Of a DNA stretch of 55,710 nucleotides, positions 37,041 through 45,906 are shown piece by piece. The DNA comes from Pseudomonadota bacterium (GTDB lineage: Bacteria > Pseudomonadota > Gammaproteobacteria > Steroidobacterales > Steroidobacteraceae). A model generated the notes under the pieces. It did not search any database. It had not been told where the DNA came from and was given only the letters and a program-made list of their open reading frames with translations. The translations under genes and the position numbers were made by a program. Positions within the stretch are counted from its first letter, which is position 1. Each line of letters starts with the position of its first letter. The DNA lies in assembly GCA_021805275.1 (NCBI GenBank), contig JAJZFQ010000230.1, forward strand, positions 50,614-106,323, in the 5' to 3' direction.

Positions 37041-39050
37041 ATGCGCTCACATCCCAACCATCCGCAACAGGCTCCGCACGGCGCCTGCATCGCTCACGAC
37101 GCGTTCATCGAATCGCTCACCTCTTTCAGCCGCACGCATCGCGCGCAGCGCTGGGAGGGGACCTTCGGGCAGTTTCTCGCCGACCTCCTGCCGGCGCATC
37201 CGGCCGCCATGGTGCGTACCAGCCATGAGTACGTCTGGGACATGCTGTGCTGGCACGGTCGCGCCACGCCGCACGGCGAGGAGCGTGCAGCGCGCGAGGG
37301 CTCTGAGGACAGCGCACAGGCGGAGCGGCCCGGTGAGTTGTTCCGGCGCGAGCTGTTCGGCATCGACGGGCCGCTCTCGCGCCTCGCCGAGTACTTCAAG
37401 GCCGCCGCCGGCGGCTCCGAGGTCGGGCGACGGCTGCTGCTGCTGCTCGGACCGCCCTCCGGCGGCAAATCGACGCTCGCCATCCTCCTGAAGCGCGGAC
37501 TTGAGGAGTACAGCCGCACCGAGGAGGGCGCCGTCTACGCGATCAAGGGCTCGCCGCTGCACGAGAACCCGCTGAATCTCGTTCCGGCGAGCCTGCGCGC
37601 CGAGTTCCGCGAGCGCTACGGGGTCAGCGTTCCGGGCGAGCTGTCGCCGTGGGCGCGCGACGGGCTCGAGCGGCAGTTCGAGGGCGAGTTTCTCAGCGTA
37701 CCGGTCGAGCGCGTCTTCTTCTCCGAGGCGGCGCGCCTGGGCATCGGCACCTATGGGCCGCACGACCCGACCACCGCCGACATCGCCGATCTGGTCGGCT
37801 CGGTCGATCTGGCCAAGGTCGCGCAGGTCGGCGACGAGGGCGATCCACGCGCCTGGTCCTGGTCGGGCGCGGTCTACGCCGCGAGCCGCGGCCTGCTCGA
37901 GATGATCGAGATCCTCAAGGTCAAGCGCGAGTTCCTGTATCTGCTGCTCACCCTCACACAGGAGAAGAACGTCAAGGTCTCGCGCTTCCCGCTCATCCAC
38001 CTCGACGAGACGGTGCTCGCGCACACCAATCTCGCGGAGTTTCATCGGTTCCTGCAGGAGAAGGAGAACGAGGCTCTGCTCGACCGTATGGTGATCATCA
38101 AGGTGCCGTATGCACTGTCCTACAAGGACGAGGCGCGCATCTATCACAAGCTGGTGTGTGCGGCTGCGGCGTTCCGCGCCGTACATCTCGACCCGCACGT
38201 GCTCGACCTGGCGGCCGTATTCGCGATCCTGACGCGCCTCGTTCGCCCCGAGCGCGAGGGGCTCGATCTGCCGAAGAAGCTGCGGTTGTACGCCGGCGAG
38301 GCCATCGAGGGGGTGTCCGAGGGCGAGGCGACGCGCCTGCATGCCGAGGCGCCCGACGAGGGAATGGCAGGCGTCAGTCCCCGCTTCGTCATCAATGCGG
38401 TGTCCACGGCCATCACGCGCGGCACGAGCCACAGCCTCACCAGCATGGATCTGCTGCTCGCACTGAAGGACGCCATCGACAGCGACGCGCGGTTGGAGGC
38501 CAGGCACAAGAAGGCCTGGATCGATCACCTGGTGACCGCGCGCAAGGAGTTCTACAACCGCTGGGTCAAGCAGGACGTCCATCGGGCCATGTTCGCCTCG
38601 TTCGAGGAAGAGGCGCAGCAACTGCTCGAGAAGTACCTCGATGAGGTCGAGGCCTCGCTCGATCACCGCCAGGTGGCCGATCCGATCAGCGGTGAGAGCC
38701 GCCCGGCGGATGAGCGCTTCCTGCGCTCGGTCGAGGAGAAGATCAAGGTATCGGACTCGGGCAAGCTCTCGTTCCGCCAGGAAGTCGTGCGCAAGGCGAT
38801 GGTCGCCTTCAAGGCCGGTGAGAAATTCAAACTCATGAGTCATGCGCGCATGCGCGAGGCAATCGAGCAATACCTGTTCGACGAACGGCGCGACGTGCTG
38901 CGGTTGGTCACCTCGGCGGCCCGGCCGGACGAGCAGGCGCGCCAGAAGATCTCCGTGGTGCAGCAGCGGCTGATCCGCGAGTACGGGTACGACGAGCACA
39001 GTGCCAAGGAAGCGCTGAGCTACGTCACCACGCTGCTGGCGCAGGAGTAG
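37041..39050 (+). CDS. prkA: PrkA (YeaG)-family serine protein kinase / AAA ATPase
   Basis: The 669-residue protein matches the PrkA family: Walker A GPPSGGKST (Lys143), KGSPLHENPLNLVP, a long AAA-like region, and the C-terminal PrkA kinase-like domain (KVSDSGKLSFRQEVVRKAM, YGYDEHSAKEALSYV). The family acts in stress and stationary-phase adaptation in enterobacteria and in sporulation in Bacillus; the kinase claim versus AAA-protease activity is debated. I prefer ATG 37041 (8 nt after GGGAGG) over ATG 37035 (2 nt after it). It heads a three-gene operon with yeaH and spoVR homologues. Confidence 0.94.
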   Translation: MRSHPNHPQQAPHGACIAHDAFIESLTSFSRTHRAQRWEGTFGQFLADLLPAHPAAMVRTSHEYVWDMLCWHGRATPHGEERAAREGSEDSAQAERPGELFRRELFGIDGPLSRLAEYFKAAAGGSEVGRRLLLLLGPPSGGKSTLAILLKRGLEEYSRTEEGAVYAIKGSPLHENPLNLVPASLRAEFRERYGVSVPGELSPWARDGLERQFEGEFLSVPVERVFFSEAARLGIGTYGPHDPTTADIADLVGSVDLAKVAQVGDEGDPRAWSWSGAVYAASRGLLEMIEILKVKREFLYLLLTLTQEKNVKVSRFPLIHLDETVLAHTNLAEFHRFLQEKENEALLDRMVIIKVPYALSYKDEARIYHKLVCAAAAFRAVHLDPHVLDLAAVFAILTRLVRPEREGLDLPKKLRLYAGEAIEGVSEGEATRLHAEAPDEGMAGVSPRFVINAVSTAITRGTSHSLTSMDLLLALKDAIDSDARLEARHKKAWIDHLVTARKEFYNRWVKQDVHRAMFASFEEEAQQLLEKYLDEVEASLDHRQVADPISGESRPADERFLRSVEEKIKVSDSGKLSFRQEVVRKAMVAFKAGEKFKLMSHARMREAIEQYLFDERRDVLRLVTSAARPDEQARQKISVVQQRLIREYGYDEHSAKEALSYVTTLLAQE

Positions 39051-39058
39051 CCGCGCCC

Positions 39059-40216
39059 ATGAGTGGCGATCTCAGTCGCGAGCCTCCGACCAGCGCCGCC
39101 AAGTGGTATGAGCTGTTCTCGCGTGGAGCGCGCGACTGGCTGCGTCACGACGCCAAAGTGCGCGCGGCGGTGCGCGCGCACCTGCCGGAGATGATCGCCG
39201 GGGGCGAGTTGATCGGCGATGTCACGCGCACGGTGCGAGTGCCGGTGAGGCTGCTCGAGCACTACCGCTTCCGACTGCGCCGCGGCGAGGAGCGGCGCGG
39301 CGCCGGCCAGGGACAGGTCAAGCCGGGGGACGTGTTCATCGATCCGGCGCAGGGCGGCTCGCCGGGCAGCCGGGGTCCGGGCGGCGAGGCACCCGGCGAG
39401 GTGCAGGTGCTCCTGGAGTTCAGGATCGAGGACATCATCGAGTGGGTCTGGGAGGAGATGCACCTGCCGAACCTCGCCCCGCGCGCCGGCCCGAGCGATG
39501 ATCCGGAATGGGTCCGCGCCGGCTGGGACCGCCGTGGCGTGCGCTCACGGCTCGATCGGCGCCGCTCGCTCCGGGAGCTGGTGAAGCGCCGTGGCGCAAC
39601 GGCCTTCACCGACGAGGACCTGCGCTTCCGTCAGCTGGCGCGGCGGCGCCGGCCCGCGGTGCGCGCCGTGGCGTTGTTCCTCCTCGACGTCTCGGGCAGC
39701 ATGTCCGAGCGGGACCGCCGGCTCGCCAAGACGTTCTTCTTCTGGAGCGTGCAGGGCTTGCGGCGCCAGTACGGTGCCCTCGAGACCGTGTTCCTCGCGC
39801 ACACGAGCGAGGCCTGGGAGTTCGACGAAGCGGAGTTCTTCCAGGTCAGCGGTTCGGGAGGCACCGTGGCCTCGAGCGGCTTCGCGAAGGCGCTCCAGAT
39901 CATCCATGAGCGCTTCGATCCAGGGCGCTACAACGTGTACCTGTTCTACGCCTCCGACGGTGACAACGCGGCGAGCGACGCCGGTGCGGCTCGCGCGGCG
40001 CTGATGTCACTCGCCGCCGAGGCGTCTTTCTGCGGTTACATCGAGGTTGCCGCCGGCGTGTCGACCCGCCGCGAGAGCGAGACCGGGAGACTCTTTGCGG
40101 AGCTGGCGGCGGCGGGAGGCGCCGCAGACAGCTGCGCGCTGGTGCAGTTCGAGGACGTCTGGGACGCGATCCGCCGCTTTTTCGGCCCGCGCTCGCCGGC
40201 GGGGGCGCTGCCGTGA
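39059..40216 (+). CDS. YeaH/YhbH family protein (DUF444) with von Willebrand A-like domain
   Basis: The 385-residue protein carries the DUF444 pattern: a Gly-rich loop (about 100-120), then a VWA-like domain with a metal-ion site DVSGSMS (Asp210) and the late ASDGDN motif. It is the standard companion of PrkA and SpoVR proteins, and starts 8 bases after the prkA stop. Its biochemical role is unknown, but the fixed gene order implies joint function with the kinase. Its TGA overlaps the GTG of the next gene. Confidence 0.92.
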   Translation: MSGDLSREPPTSAAKWYELFSRGARDWLRHDAKVRAAVRAHLPEMIAGGELIGDVTRTVRVPVRLLEHYRFRLRRGEERRGAGQGQVKPGDVFIDPAQGGSPGSRGPGGEAPGEVQVLLEFRIEDIIEWVWEEMHLPNLAPRAGPSDDPEWVRAGWDRRGVRSRLDRRRSLRELVKRRGATAFTDEDLRFRQLARRRRPAVRAVALFLLDVSGSMSERDRRLAKTFFFWSVQGLRRQYGALETVFLAHTSEAWEFDEAEFFQVSGSGGTVASSGFAKALQIIHERFDPGRYNVYLFYASDGDNAASDAGAARAALMSLAAEASFCGYIEVAAGVSTRRESETGRLFAELAAAGGAADSCALVQFEDVWDAIRRFFGPRSPAGALP

Positions 40217-41574
40217 GCGGCCTGAGCTGGCAGAGCTACGTGCCGCGCCTGGAGCGGCTCGCGCACGATCTGGGGCTGCGATTCCAACCGGTCGAATTCG
40301 AGGCCGTGCCGGAATCGTTCATGATGGAGATTGCCGTGTACGGCCTGCCGGTGCGCATGCCGCACTGGTCCTTTGGCGTGCGCTACATCTATCAGCTCGT
40401 CCAGCGGCACATGGGTCACTCGCGTCTGTTCGAAGTGGTGTTTTCCGGCAATCCCGGCCACGCCTATCTCTCAGCCGGGAACGGTCTGGCGGAGAACATA
40501 CTCGTCAGCGCCCATGTGCTCGGACACGCGGACTTCTCCAGCAACAACCTGCTGTTCCGGCGCTGTCAGGCCGAGGTGAGCGAGCGGATCGTCGAGCACG
40601 CTGCGCAGCACGCGCGTCAGATCCAGCAGGCCATCGACACGCACGGGCTCGAGCGTGTCGAGGCGGTGCTCGATGCGGCGCTGGCGCTCGAGCAGCACGT
40701 TGATGTCGACCAGCCACTGCGCCGGCCGCGCTATCCGCAGTATGCCGATCCGCCGAAACCGCCCGCCGATGACGCGTTCCGTCGGCGTTTCGCTGCACTC
40801 GATCCGCCAGGCGCCGAGGCCGGTGCTGCGCCGCGGCGCCGCTCGCCGGTTCCGCCGCATCCGGAGCGTGATCTGCTTTGGTTTGTGGCGCAGTACGCGC
40901 CGGAGTTGGATAGCTGGGAGCGGGACATCTTCCTCGCGGTTCGCGAGGAGTCGTTTTATTTCTACCCGGTGTTCGCCACGCAGATCATGAACGAAGGGTG
41001 GGCATCGTACTGGCATGCCCGCCTGCTGCGTGAGGCGGATTTCATCGGGCAGCAAGCCTATCTGGATGCGGTCAGATGTCATTCGGACGTGGTGCGCCCG
41101 GCGGCCGCCGGCGAGCAGATCGCGCTCACCCTCAATCCCTATCACCTTGGCTTCGCGCTGTGGGAGCGGATCGTGGCTGAACGGGGACTGGATGCGGCCT
41201 TCGCCATCCGCGCCGAAGAGGATGATTTCGCCTTCATCCGCAATAGCCTGACGCGGGACCTTGCCGAGGAGCTCGGACTGTTCCGCTATCGTGCCCGTGA
41301 CGGAAGAGTCACTGTGATCGAGCCTGATCTGGAGGCGCTGCACGAGGCGATCCTCGCGCCGAAATACAACTTCGGTGCGCCCACCGTGTTGGTCGAGAGC
41401 GTGCGCGCCGACGGCACGCTCGATCTGCGGCACGATCATGCACTCGACGGCCGCGGGCTCGACCTCGACCGCAGCGGTAAGGTGCTCGAGTACGTTCAGC
41501 GGGTGTGGCGCCGGCCGGTGCGTCTCGGGACCGCCGACCCGGACGGCGTGCCGGTGCAGCTGTCCGCGCCGTGA
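40213..41574 (+). CDS. SpoVR-family protein (YcgB-like)
   Basis: The 453-residue protein shows the SpoVR landmarks (SYVPRLERLAHDLGLRFQPVEFEAVP, YQLVQRHMGHSRLFEVVFSGNPGHAYL, EILNEGWA-type motif TQIMNEGWASYWHARLL). In Bacillus SpoVR affects cortex formation; in non-sporulating bacteria the trio PrkA-YeaH-SpoVR responds to stress. The GTG start at 40213 overlaps the yeaH stop by 4 nt, suggesting translational coupling. Molecular activity is not known. Confidence 0.93.
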   Translation: MSGLSWQSYVPRLERLAHDLGLRFQPVEFEAVPESFMMEIAVYGLPVRMPHWSFGVRYIYQLVQRHMGHSRLFEVVFSGNPGHAYLSAGNGLAENILVSAHVLGHADFSSNNLLFRRCQAEVSERIVEHAAQHARQIQQAIDTHGLERVEAVLDAALALEQHVDVDQPLRRPRYPQYADPPKPPADDAFRRRFAALDPPGAEAGAAPRRRSPVPPHPERDLLWFVAQYAPELDSWERDIFLAVREESFYFYPVFATQIMNEGWASYWHARLLREADFIGQQAYLDAVRCHSDVVRPAAAGEQIALTLNPYHLGFALWERIVAERGLDAAFAIRAEEDDFAFIRNSLTRDLAEELGLFRYRARDGRVTVIEPDLEALHEAILAPKYNFGAPTVLVESVRADGTLDLRHDHALDGRGLDLDRSGKVLEYVQRVWRRPVRLGTADPDGVPVQLSAP

Positions 41575-41658
41575 GGCCCTTGAGCGTCGCCCTTTTTGCG
41601 CCGCGCCGGAGGCCGGAGTAGGCTGCCAACTTCCTCGTTGATGCGCCGGGGGTGAGGC

Positions 41659-43701
41659 ATGGACCACACGGGCATTCGCAATCTCGCTCTTGCCGGGGCT
41701 GCCGGCGCGGGCAAGACGCTGCTCGCGGAGGCTCTGGCGCTCGAGGCAGGTGTGATTCGGACCAAGGGGAGCATCGCGCGCGGCTCGACGGTCTCGGACT
41801 TCGATCCACAGGAACGCGCCCTCGGTCATTCGCTCGAACCGGCGGTGCTCACCTTCGAGCACCGCGGCGCTCGTATTCATCTGCTCGACACGCCCGGCTA
41901 CGCGGACTTCCTCGCCCGTACGTTCGCGGTGCTCGAGGCCGTGGAGGCGGTCGGTATTGTGGTGAGCGCCGTGAACGGACTGGACGCGGTGACGCACCGA
42001 TTAATGTCCTTCGCGCGCGAGCGCGGCTTGTGCCGGCTGCTCATCGTCAATCGGATCGATGCCCGCGAGGCGGACTGCGCCGCGGTGCTGGACCAGTTGC
42101 GTGCCGCGTTCGGACCGGAATGCTTGCCGATCAATCTGCCTGCGGCGCGCGGCACCACGGTGCGAGACTGCTTCTTCACCCCCGAGGCCGGTCAGGTCGA
42201 TTTCTCGGCCGTGGAGGCGGCGCACACCGCGATCGTCGATCAGGTGGTCGAACTGGACGAGCGACTGATGGCGCTGTACCTGGAACAGGGCGAGGCGCTC
42301 TCCCCCGAGCAGTTGCATGCGCCGTTCGAGCAGGCGCTGCGCGAGGGACACCTCGTACCGGTATGCTTCACGTCGGCCGAGAGCGGCGCCGGAGTCGGTG
42401 CGCTGCTTGAGATCATCGAGCGGCTGATGCCCAATCCCGCCGAGGGCAACCGGCCACCGTTTTCCGTCGGTTCAGGCGATGCGGTCCGGCGCGTCGAGGT
42501 GCTGCCCGACCCGGCGCGACACGTGGTGGCGCACGTGTTCCGCATCACGATCGATCCGTACGTTGGCAAGCTCGCGACGCTGCGGATTCATCAGGGCACC
42601 GTGCGCCCCGGCAGCCAGCTGTACGTCGGTGCGGCGCGCAAGCCCTTCAAGGTGACGCACCTGTACCGCCTCGTCGGCAAGGAGACCGTGGAGATTCCCG
42701 CGGCGGTCCCGGGGGACATCTGCGCGATTACCAAGGTCGAGGAGCTTCGGCGCGACGACGTCCTGCACGATTCTCACGAGGAGGACCACTACCGACTCCT
42801 GCCGGTCGTCCTGCCGCCCTCGATGATGGGACTCGCCATCGAGCCGCAGCGGCGCGGGGACGAGCAGCGCCTGGCCGATGCGCTGCACAAGCTGACCGCC
42901 GAGGACCCGGGTGTGCGCATCGAGCAGCACGCGGCGCTCAACGAAACGGTGCTCTACGGGAGCGGCGAGCTGCACCTGCGCGTGCTGCTCGAGCGCATGA
43001 GCCAGCGCTACGGGGTCGAGGTCAGCACGCATCCGCCCAGCATTCCCTATCGGGAAACGATCACGCGTTCGGCCGACGGACACAGCCGTCACAAGAAGCA
43101 GACCGGCGGGGCCGGACAGTTCGGCGAGGTGTTCCTGCGGATCGAGGCGCTCGAGCGGGGCGCGGGCTTCGAATTCGTCGATGAGGTTACCGGCGGGACG
43201 ATTCCCGGGCAGTTCATTCCTGCCGTGGAGAGAGGCGTCCGCCAGGTGCTCACCGAAGGGGCCCTGGCCGGCTTCCCGCTGCAGGACCTACGCGTGACCG
43301 TCTATGACGGCAAACACCATCCGGTCGACTCCAAGGAGGTGGCCTTCGTGTCGGCCGGGCGCAAGGCCTTTCTGGATGCTCTCGGCCGGGCCAACCCTAT
43401 CGTGCTCGAGCCCATCGTGCATCTGCAGATCAGCGCGCCGGCGAGCGCCATCGGGGACATCACCGGGGATCTGGCCACCAAGCGGGCACGCATCAACGGC
43501 AGCCAGGCGCTGCCGGGGGCGCTCGCCAGCGTCTCTGCCCTGGTGCCGTTGGCCGAGATCGCAGACTACCAGTCGCGCCTGAAGGCCCTCACCGGCGGGC
43601 AGGGCAGTTACGTCGTGGCCCTGAGCCACTACGATCCGGTGCCGTCGCGGCGCCAGCAGGAGCTGGTGCACGCCTACCGTCCGCGGGGCGAACCGGACTA
43701 G
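41659..43701 (+). CDS. Elongation factor G-like GTPase (EF-G paralogue)
   Basis: The 680-residue protein has the five EF-G domains but divergent GTPase motifs: G1 AGAAGAGKT (residues 12-20, instead of GHxDAGKT), G3 DTPGY (Asp77) and G4 NRID (residues 131-134, Arg for Lys). This matches the EF-G-like paralogue group (similar to mycobacterial FusA2) that is distinct from the translating EF-G, which is normally linked to rpsL-rpsG-tuf. A ribosome-associated or stress role is likely but unproven. GGGGGTGAGG upstream supplies the ribosome-binding site. It converges on the LEA14-like gene. Confidence 0.9.
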   Translation: MDHTGIRNLALAGAAGAGKTLLAEALALEAGVIRTKGSIARGSTVSDFDPQERALGHSLEPAVLTFEHRGARIHLLDTPGYADFLARTFAVLEAVEAVGIVVSAVNGLDAVTHRLMSFARERGLCRLLIVNRIDAREADCAAVLDQLRAAFGPECLPINLPAARGTTVRDCFFTPEAGQVDFSAVEAAHTAIVDQVVELDERLMALYLEQGEALSPEQLHAPFEQALREGHLVPVCFTSAESGAGVGALLEIIERLMPNPAEGNRPPFSVGSGDAVRRVEVLPDPARHVVAHVFRITIDPYVGKLATLRIHQGTVRPGSQLYVGAARKPFKVTHLYRLVGKETVEIPAAVPGDICAITKVEELRRDDVLHDSHEEDHYRLLPVVLPPSMMGLAIEPQRRGDEQRLADALHKLTAEDPGVRIEQHAALNETVLYGSGELHLRVLLERMSQRYGVEVSTHPPSIPYRETITRSADGHSRHKKQTGGAGQFGEVFLRIEALERGAGFEFVDEVTGGTIPGQFIPAVERGVRQVLTEGALAGFPLQDLRVTVYDGKHHPVDSKEVAFVSAGRKAFLDALGRANPIVLEPIVHLQISAPASAIGDITGDLATKRARINGSQALPGALASVSALVPLAEIADYQSRLKALTGGQGSYVVALSHYDPVPSRRQQELVHAYRPRGEPD

Positions 43702-43723
43702 CGGGCCGCGGCGCGACGCCGAA

Positions 43724-44197
43724 CTAATGCAGGGCGACCTGGCCCCGCTCGTCGAACGGCAACTCGCGCAGCAGGCCGTGGGCGAGTTCCACGCGGCCGC
43801 GCAACCGGTAGTGCAACATGCGGTGCCGGCCGTTGCCGAAGACCGTGAGCAGGGCGCCGGCCATGTTGGCCGTGACCTCGGTGTCGAATTCCGCGCTGCC
43901 GTGGGCCGGCACCGTGAAGCCTTGTGCCGAGCGGCCGTCGGCCACCCGCTGGCCGTTCACCCTGAGGGCGTAGCTCAGTGCCGCCACCGGCAGGCGGATC
44001 GCATTGGGATTGGTGACCCGCAGGCGCACCACCAGTTGCTGTTGCCAGAAGTCAGCGCGGCGCACGTGTACGCCGATCACGGCGATGCGCGGCACCTGCA
44101 GGTTCGGCCGCAACAAGGCGCACCCGCCGAGGAGCGCAAGTGCCAGAACCGGCACGAACCAGCGCGCGCGGTGCGCAGTCGCGCTGTCAACTTGCAT
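43724..44197 (-). CDS. LEA14-like (WHy domain) lipoprotein
   Basis: The 157-residue product has a signal peptide and lipobox LGGC (Cys26). A WHy/LEA type 2 beta domain follows (LQVPRIAVIGVHV ... QLVVRLRVTNPNAIRLPVAALSYALRVNG ... GFTVPAHGSAEFDTEVT). Such proteins are desiccation- or stress-linked in other organisms, and bacterial members are exported. Its ATG overlaps the end of the GH57 gene by 11 nt, an unusual long overlap that implies coupling. Function in this organism is unknown. Confidence 0.8.
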   Translation of the reverse strand: MQVDSATAHRARWFVPVLALALLGGCALLRPNLQVPRIAVIGVHVRRADFWQQQLVVRLRVTNPNAIRLPVAALSYALRVNGQRVADGRSAQGFTVPAHGSAEFDTEVTANMAGALLTVFGNGRHRMLHYRLRGRVELAHGLLRELPFDERGQVALH

Positions 44198-45899
44198 AGG
44201 ATCGGCGCATCACGCCGCCGTGCTCCGGGCTGCCGCCGCCGGTGGCGATTGGTTGGGAGAGACTCTCGGGTGCCGTGCGGCCGAGCCGCTCGTACAGCCG
44301 GCCGAGCTGGCGCCGGTACAGGCTGTCGAATTGCGTGACCGCTTCCGCCGGGTTGTAGTCGCCGAACCACCAGAACCAGTCGGAGCTCTCGCACAGCGCC
44401 AGCTGCCGTTCTGCAGCGCGGATTGCGGCCGCATCGAGCGAGCCGCTCGCGACCGTCGCGTCGAAGGCGAGCTTCGCGTCGCAGAGCAGATCCCAGGCGC
44501 GGTTCTTGGCCGCATCGCCCATCCACGTCGTGAGCGTGCCGTGCACCCAGCTGCCGGCCATCAGCTGCGGCAGCGTGATCGGCGTCAGGCCGCGTGCCAC
44601 GCACGCTCCGAGCGTCGTCAGCTCGAGCTGCGGATGGGACGCGAGCAGCGTGTACAGCGCGCGCAAGAAGTAGTAGCCGTTGAAGGGATAGTGTTCCCAG
44701 GCGTTCTCCCCGTCGAGCGCGATGAGCACGACGTGACCTGGCGTGGAGGTGTATTGACGTGCGAGCTGCGCGAGGGCATCGACCAGGTTGTGGGCCGCGT
44801 CGTCGCCGTGCCAGCTCGCATAGGTGAACCCGATCAGGTCCGAGAGCGTGTCCTCGCGGAAGAACTGCACCAGCGAGCTGCCGGCCAGCCGGTAGGGCCG
44901 GTTGAATACCTGGGCATCGAGGGTCGGCGGCTGCGGGACCTGTGCGGCGGTGCGCTGCAACGAGCCGTGCAGCACGTTGGCACTGCTCGCGACCCACTTG
45001 AAGCCCGCCTGCTCGAGCAGCTCGAGCGTGGCGCGGCTCACCGCACCCTCGGATGGCCAACAGCCGACCGGGCGGGTGCCGAAGGCCTGCGTGAACAGGC
45101 GCAGCCCCTCGCGGATGTGCCATTCGGCCCGCTCGCGCCCGCCGGGGTAGGCCGGCAGCTTCGGCAGCGGTAGGTTGGGCATCGCCTCGCGTGCGGATTG
45201 GAAGTCGAGCAGCAGCGGCACGATCGGATGTCCGTACGGGGTAACCGACAGCTCGCACTGACCTTGTTCGCTCAGCCTGCGGTAGCGTGGCACGAGGTTC
45301 GTGAGCAGTGTCCCGATCAGCTTCAGCAGATCACGCCGCTGCTCGGTCGTGAAGCCGCGACCCTGTTCGGTAAGGCGGCTGACGAGCGGATCGGTGCGTC
45401 GCACGGTCTCGCCCATCCAGGCGAGGTGGTACCAGACCGCGAGATCGTGGATGAACTGGTCGGAGGCATAGCTCACGCGTTCAGGCGTGGCGAGCGTGTC
45501 GGCGATGGACGCGAGCTCGAGGTACGGCCCAAACCGTTCGATCATCTGCTTGCGCTGGGCGCGCAGACAGGCCCGCAGGCTCTCCAGGCGCGATGCCGGC
45601 TCGGTCGGCACCGGATCGGGTCCGAGCAGGGCGAGCACCGGGTCGGGCAGCGGCTTGCCTTCGTTCAGATGATCGGCAAGCGAATGCGACAGCGCCTCGA
45701 TCTGCTCGAGCAGCACCGGTGAGAAATTGACGATCGCGCGCGCCTCCGGAATCGCTTCCAGGTGCGCCGCCATGTCCGTGTAGTCCTTGATGGAATGCAG
45801 GTACGTCCACGGCAGCACGTAGCGCCCCGTGAGGGCATCGCGGTACTGGGGCTGGTGCATGTGCCAGAGCAGAACGACGGGCAGGCGGGCGGCGGCCAT
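44187..45899 (-). CDS. Glycoside hydrolase family 57 protein (alpha-glucan-acting)
   Basis: The 570-residue protein has the GH57 motifs in order: HMHQPQYRD (His13, His15), the catalytic nucleophile Glu284 in GCWPSEG, and the acid/base Asp396 in LDGENAWEHY. Family activities include alpha-amylase, 4-alpha-glucanotransferase and branching enzyme; no decisive motif assigns the subtype here. No signal peptide is visible, so it should act in the cytoplasm on glycogen-like polymer. It lies 7 bp after glgC in the same direction and overlaps the lipoprotein gene by 11 nt. Confidence 0.9.
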   Translation of the reverse strand: MAAARLPVVLLWHMHQPQYRDALTGRYVLPWTYLHSIKDYTDMAAHLEAIPEARAIVNFSPVLLEQIEALSHSLADHLNEGKPLPDPVLALLGPDPVPTEPASRLESLRACLRAQRKQMIERFGPYLELASIADTLATPERVSYASDQFIHDLAVWYHLAWMGETVRRTDPLVSRLTEQGRGFTTEQRRDLLKLIGTLLTNLVPRYRRLSEQGQCELSVTPYGHPIVPLLLDFQSAREAMPNLPLPKLPAYPGGRERAEWHIREGLRLFTQAFGTRPVGCWPSEGAVSRATLELLEQAGFKWVASSANVLHGSLQRTAAQVPQPPTLDAQVFNRPYRLAGSSLVQFFREDTLSDLIGFTYASWHGDDAAHNLVDALAQLARQYTSTPGHVVLIALDGENAWEHYPFNGYYFLRALYTLLASHPQLELTTLGACVARGLTPITLPQLMAGSWVHGTLTTWMGDAAKNRAWDLLCDAKLAFDATVASGSLDAAAIRAAERQLALCESSDWFWWFGDYNPAEAVTQFDSLYRRQLGRLYERLGRTAPESLSQPIATGGGSPEHGGVMRRSYAS

Positions 45900-45906
45900 G
45901 GGCGGC

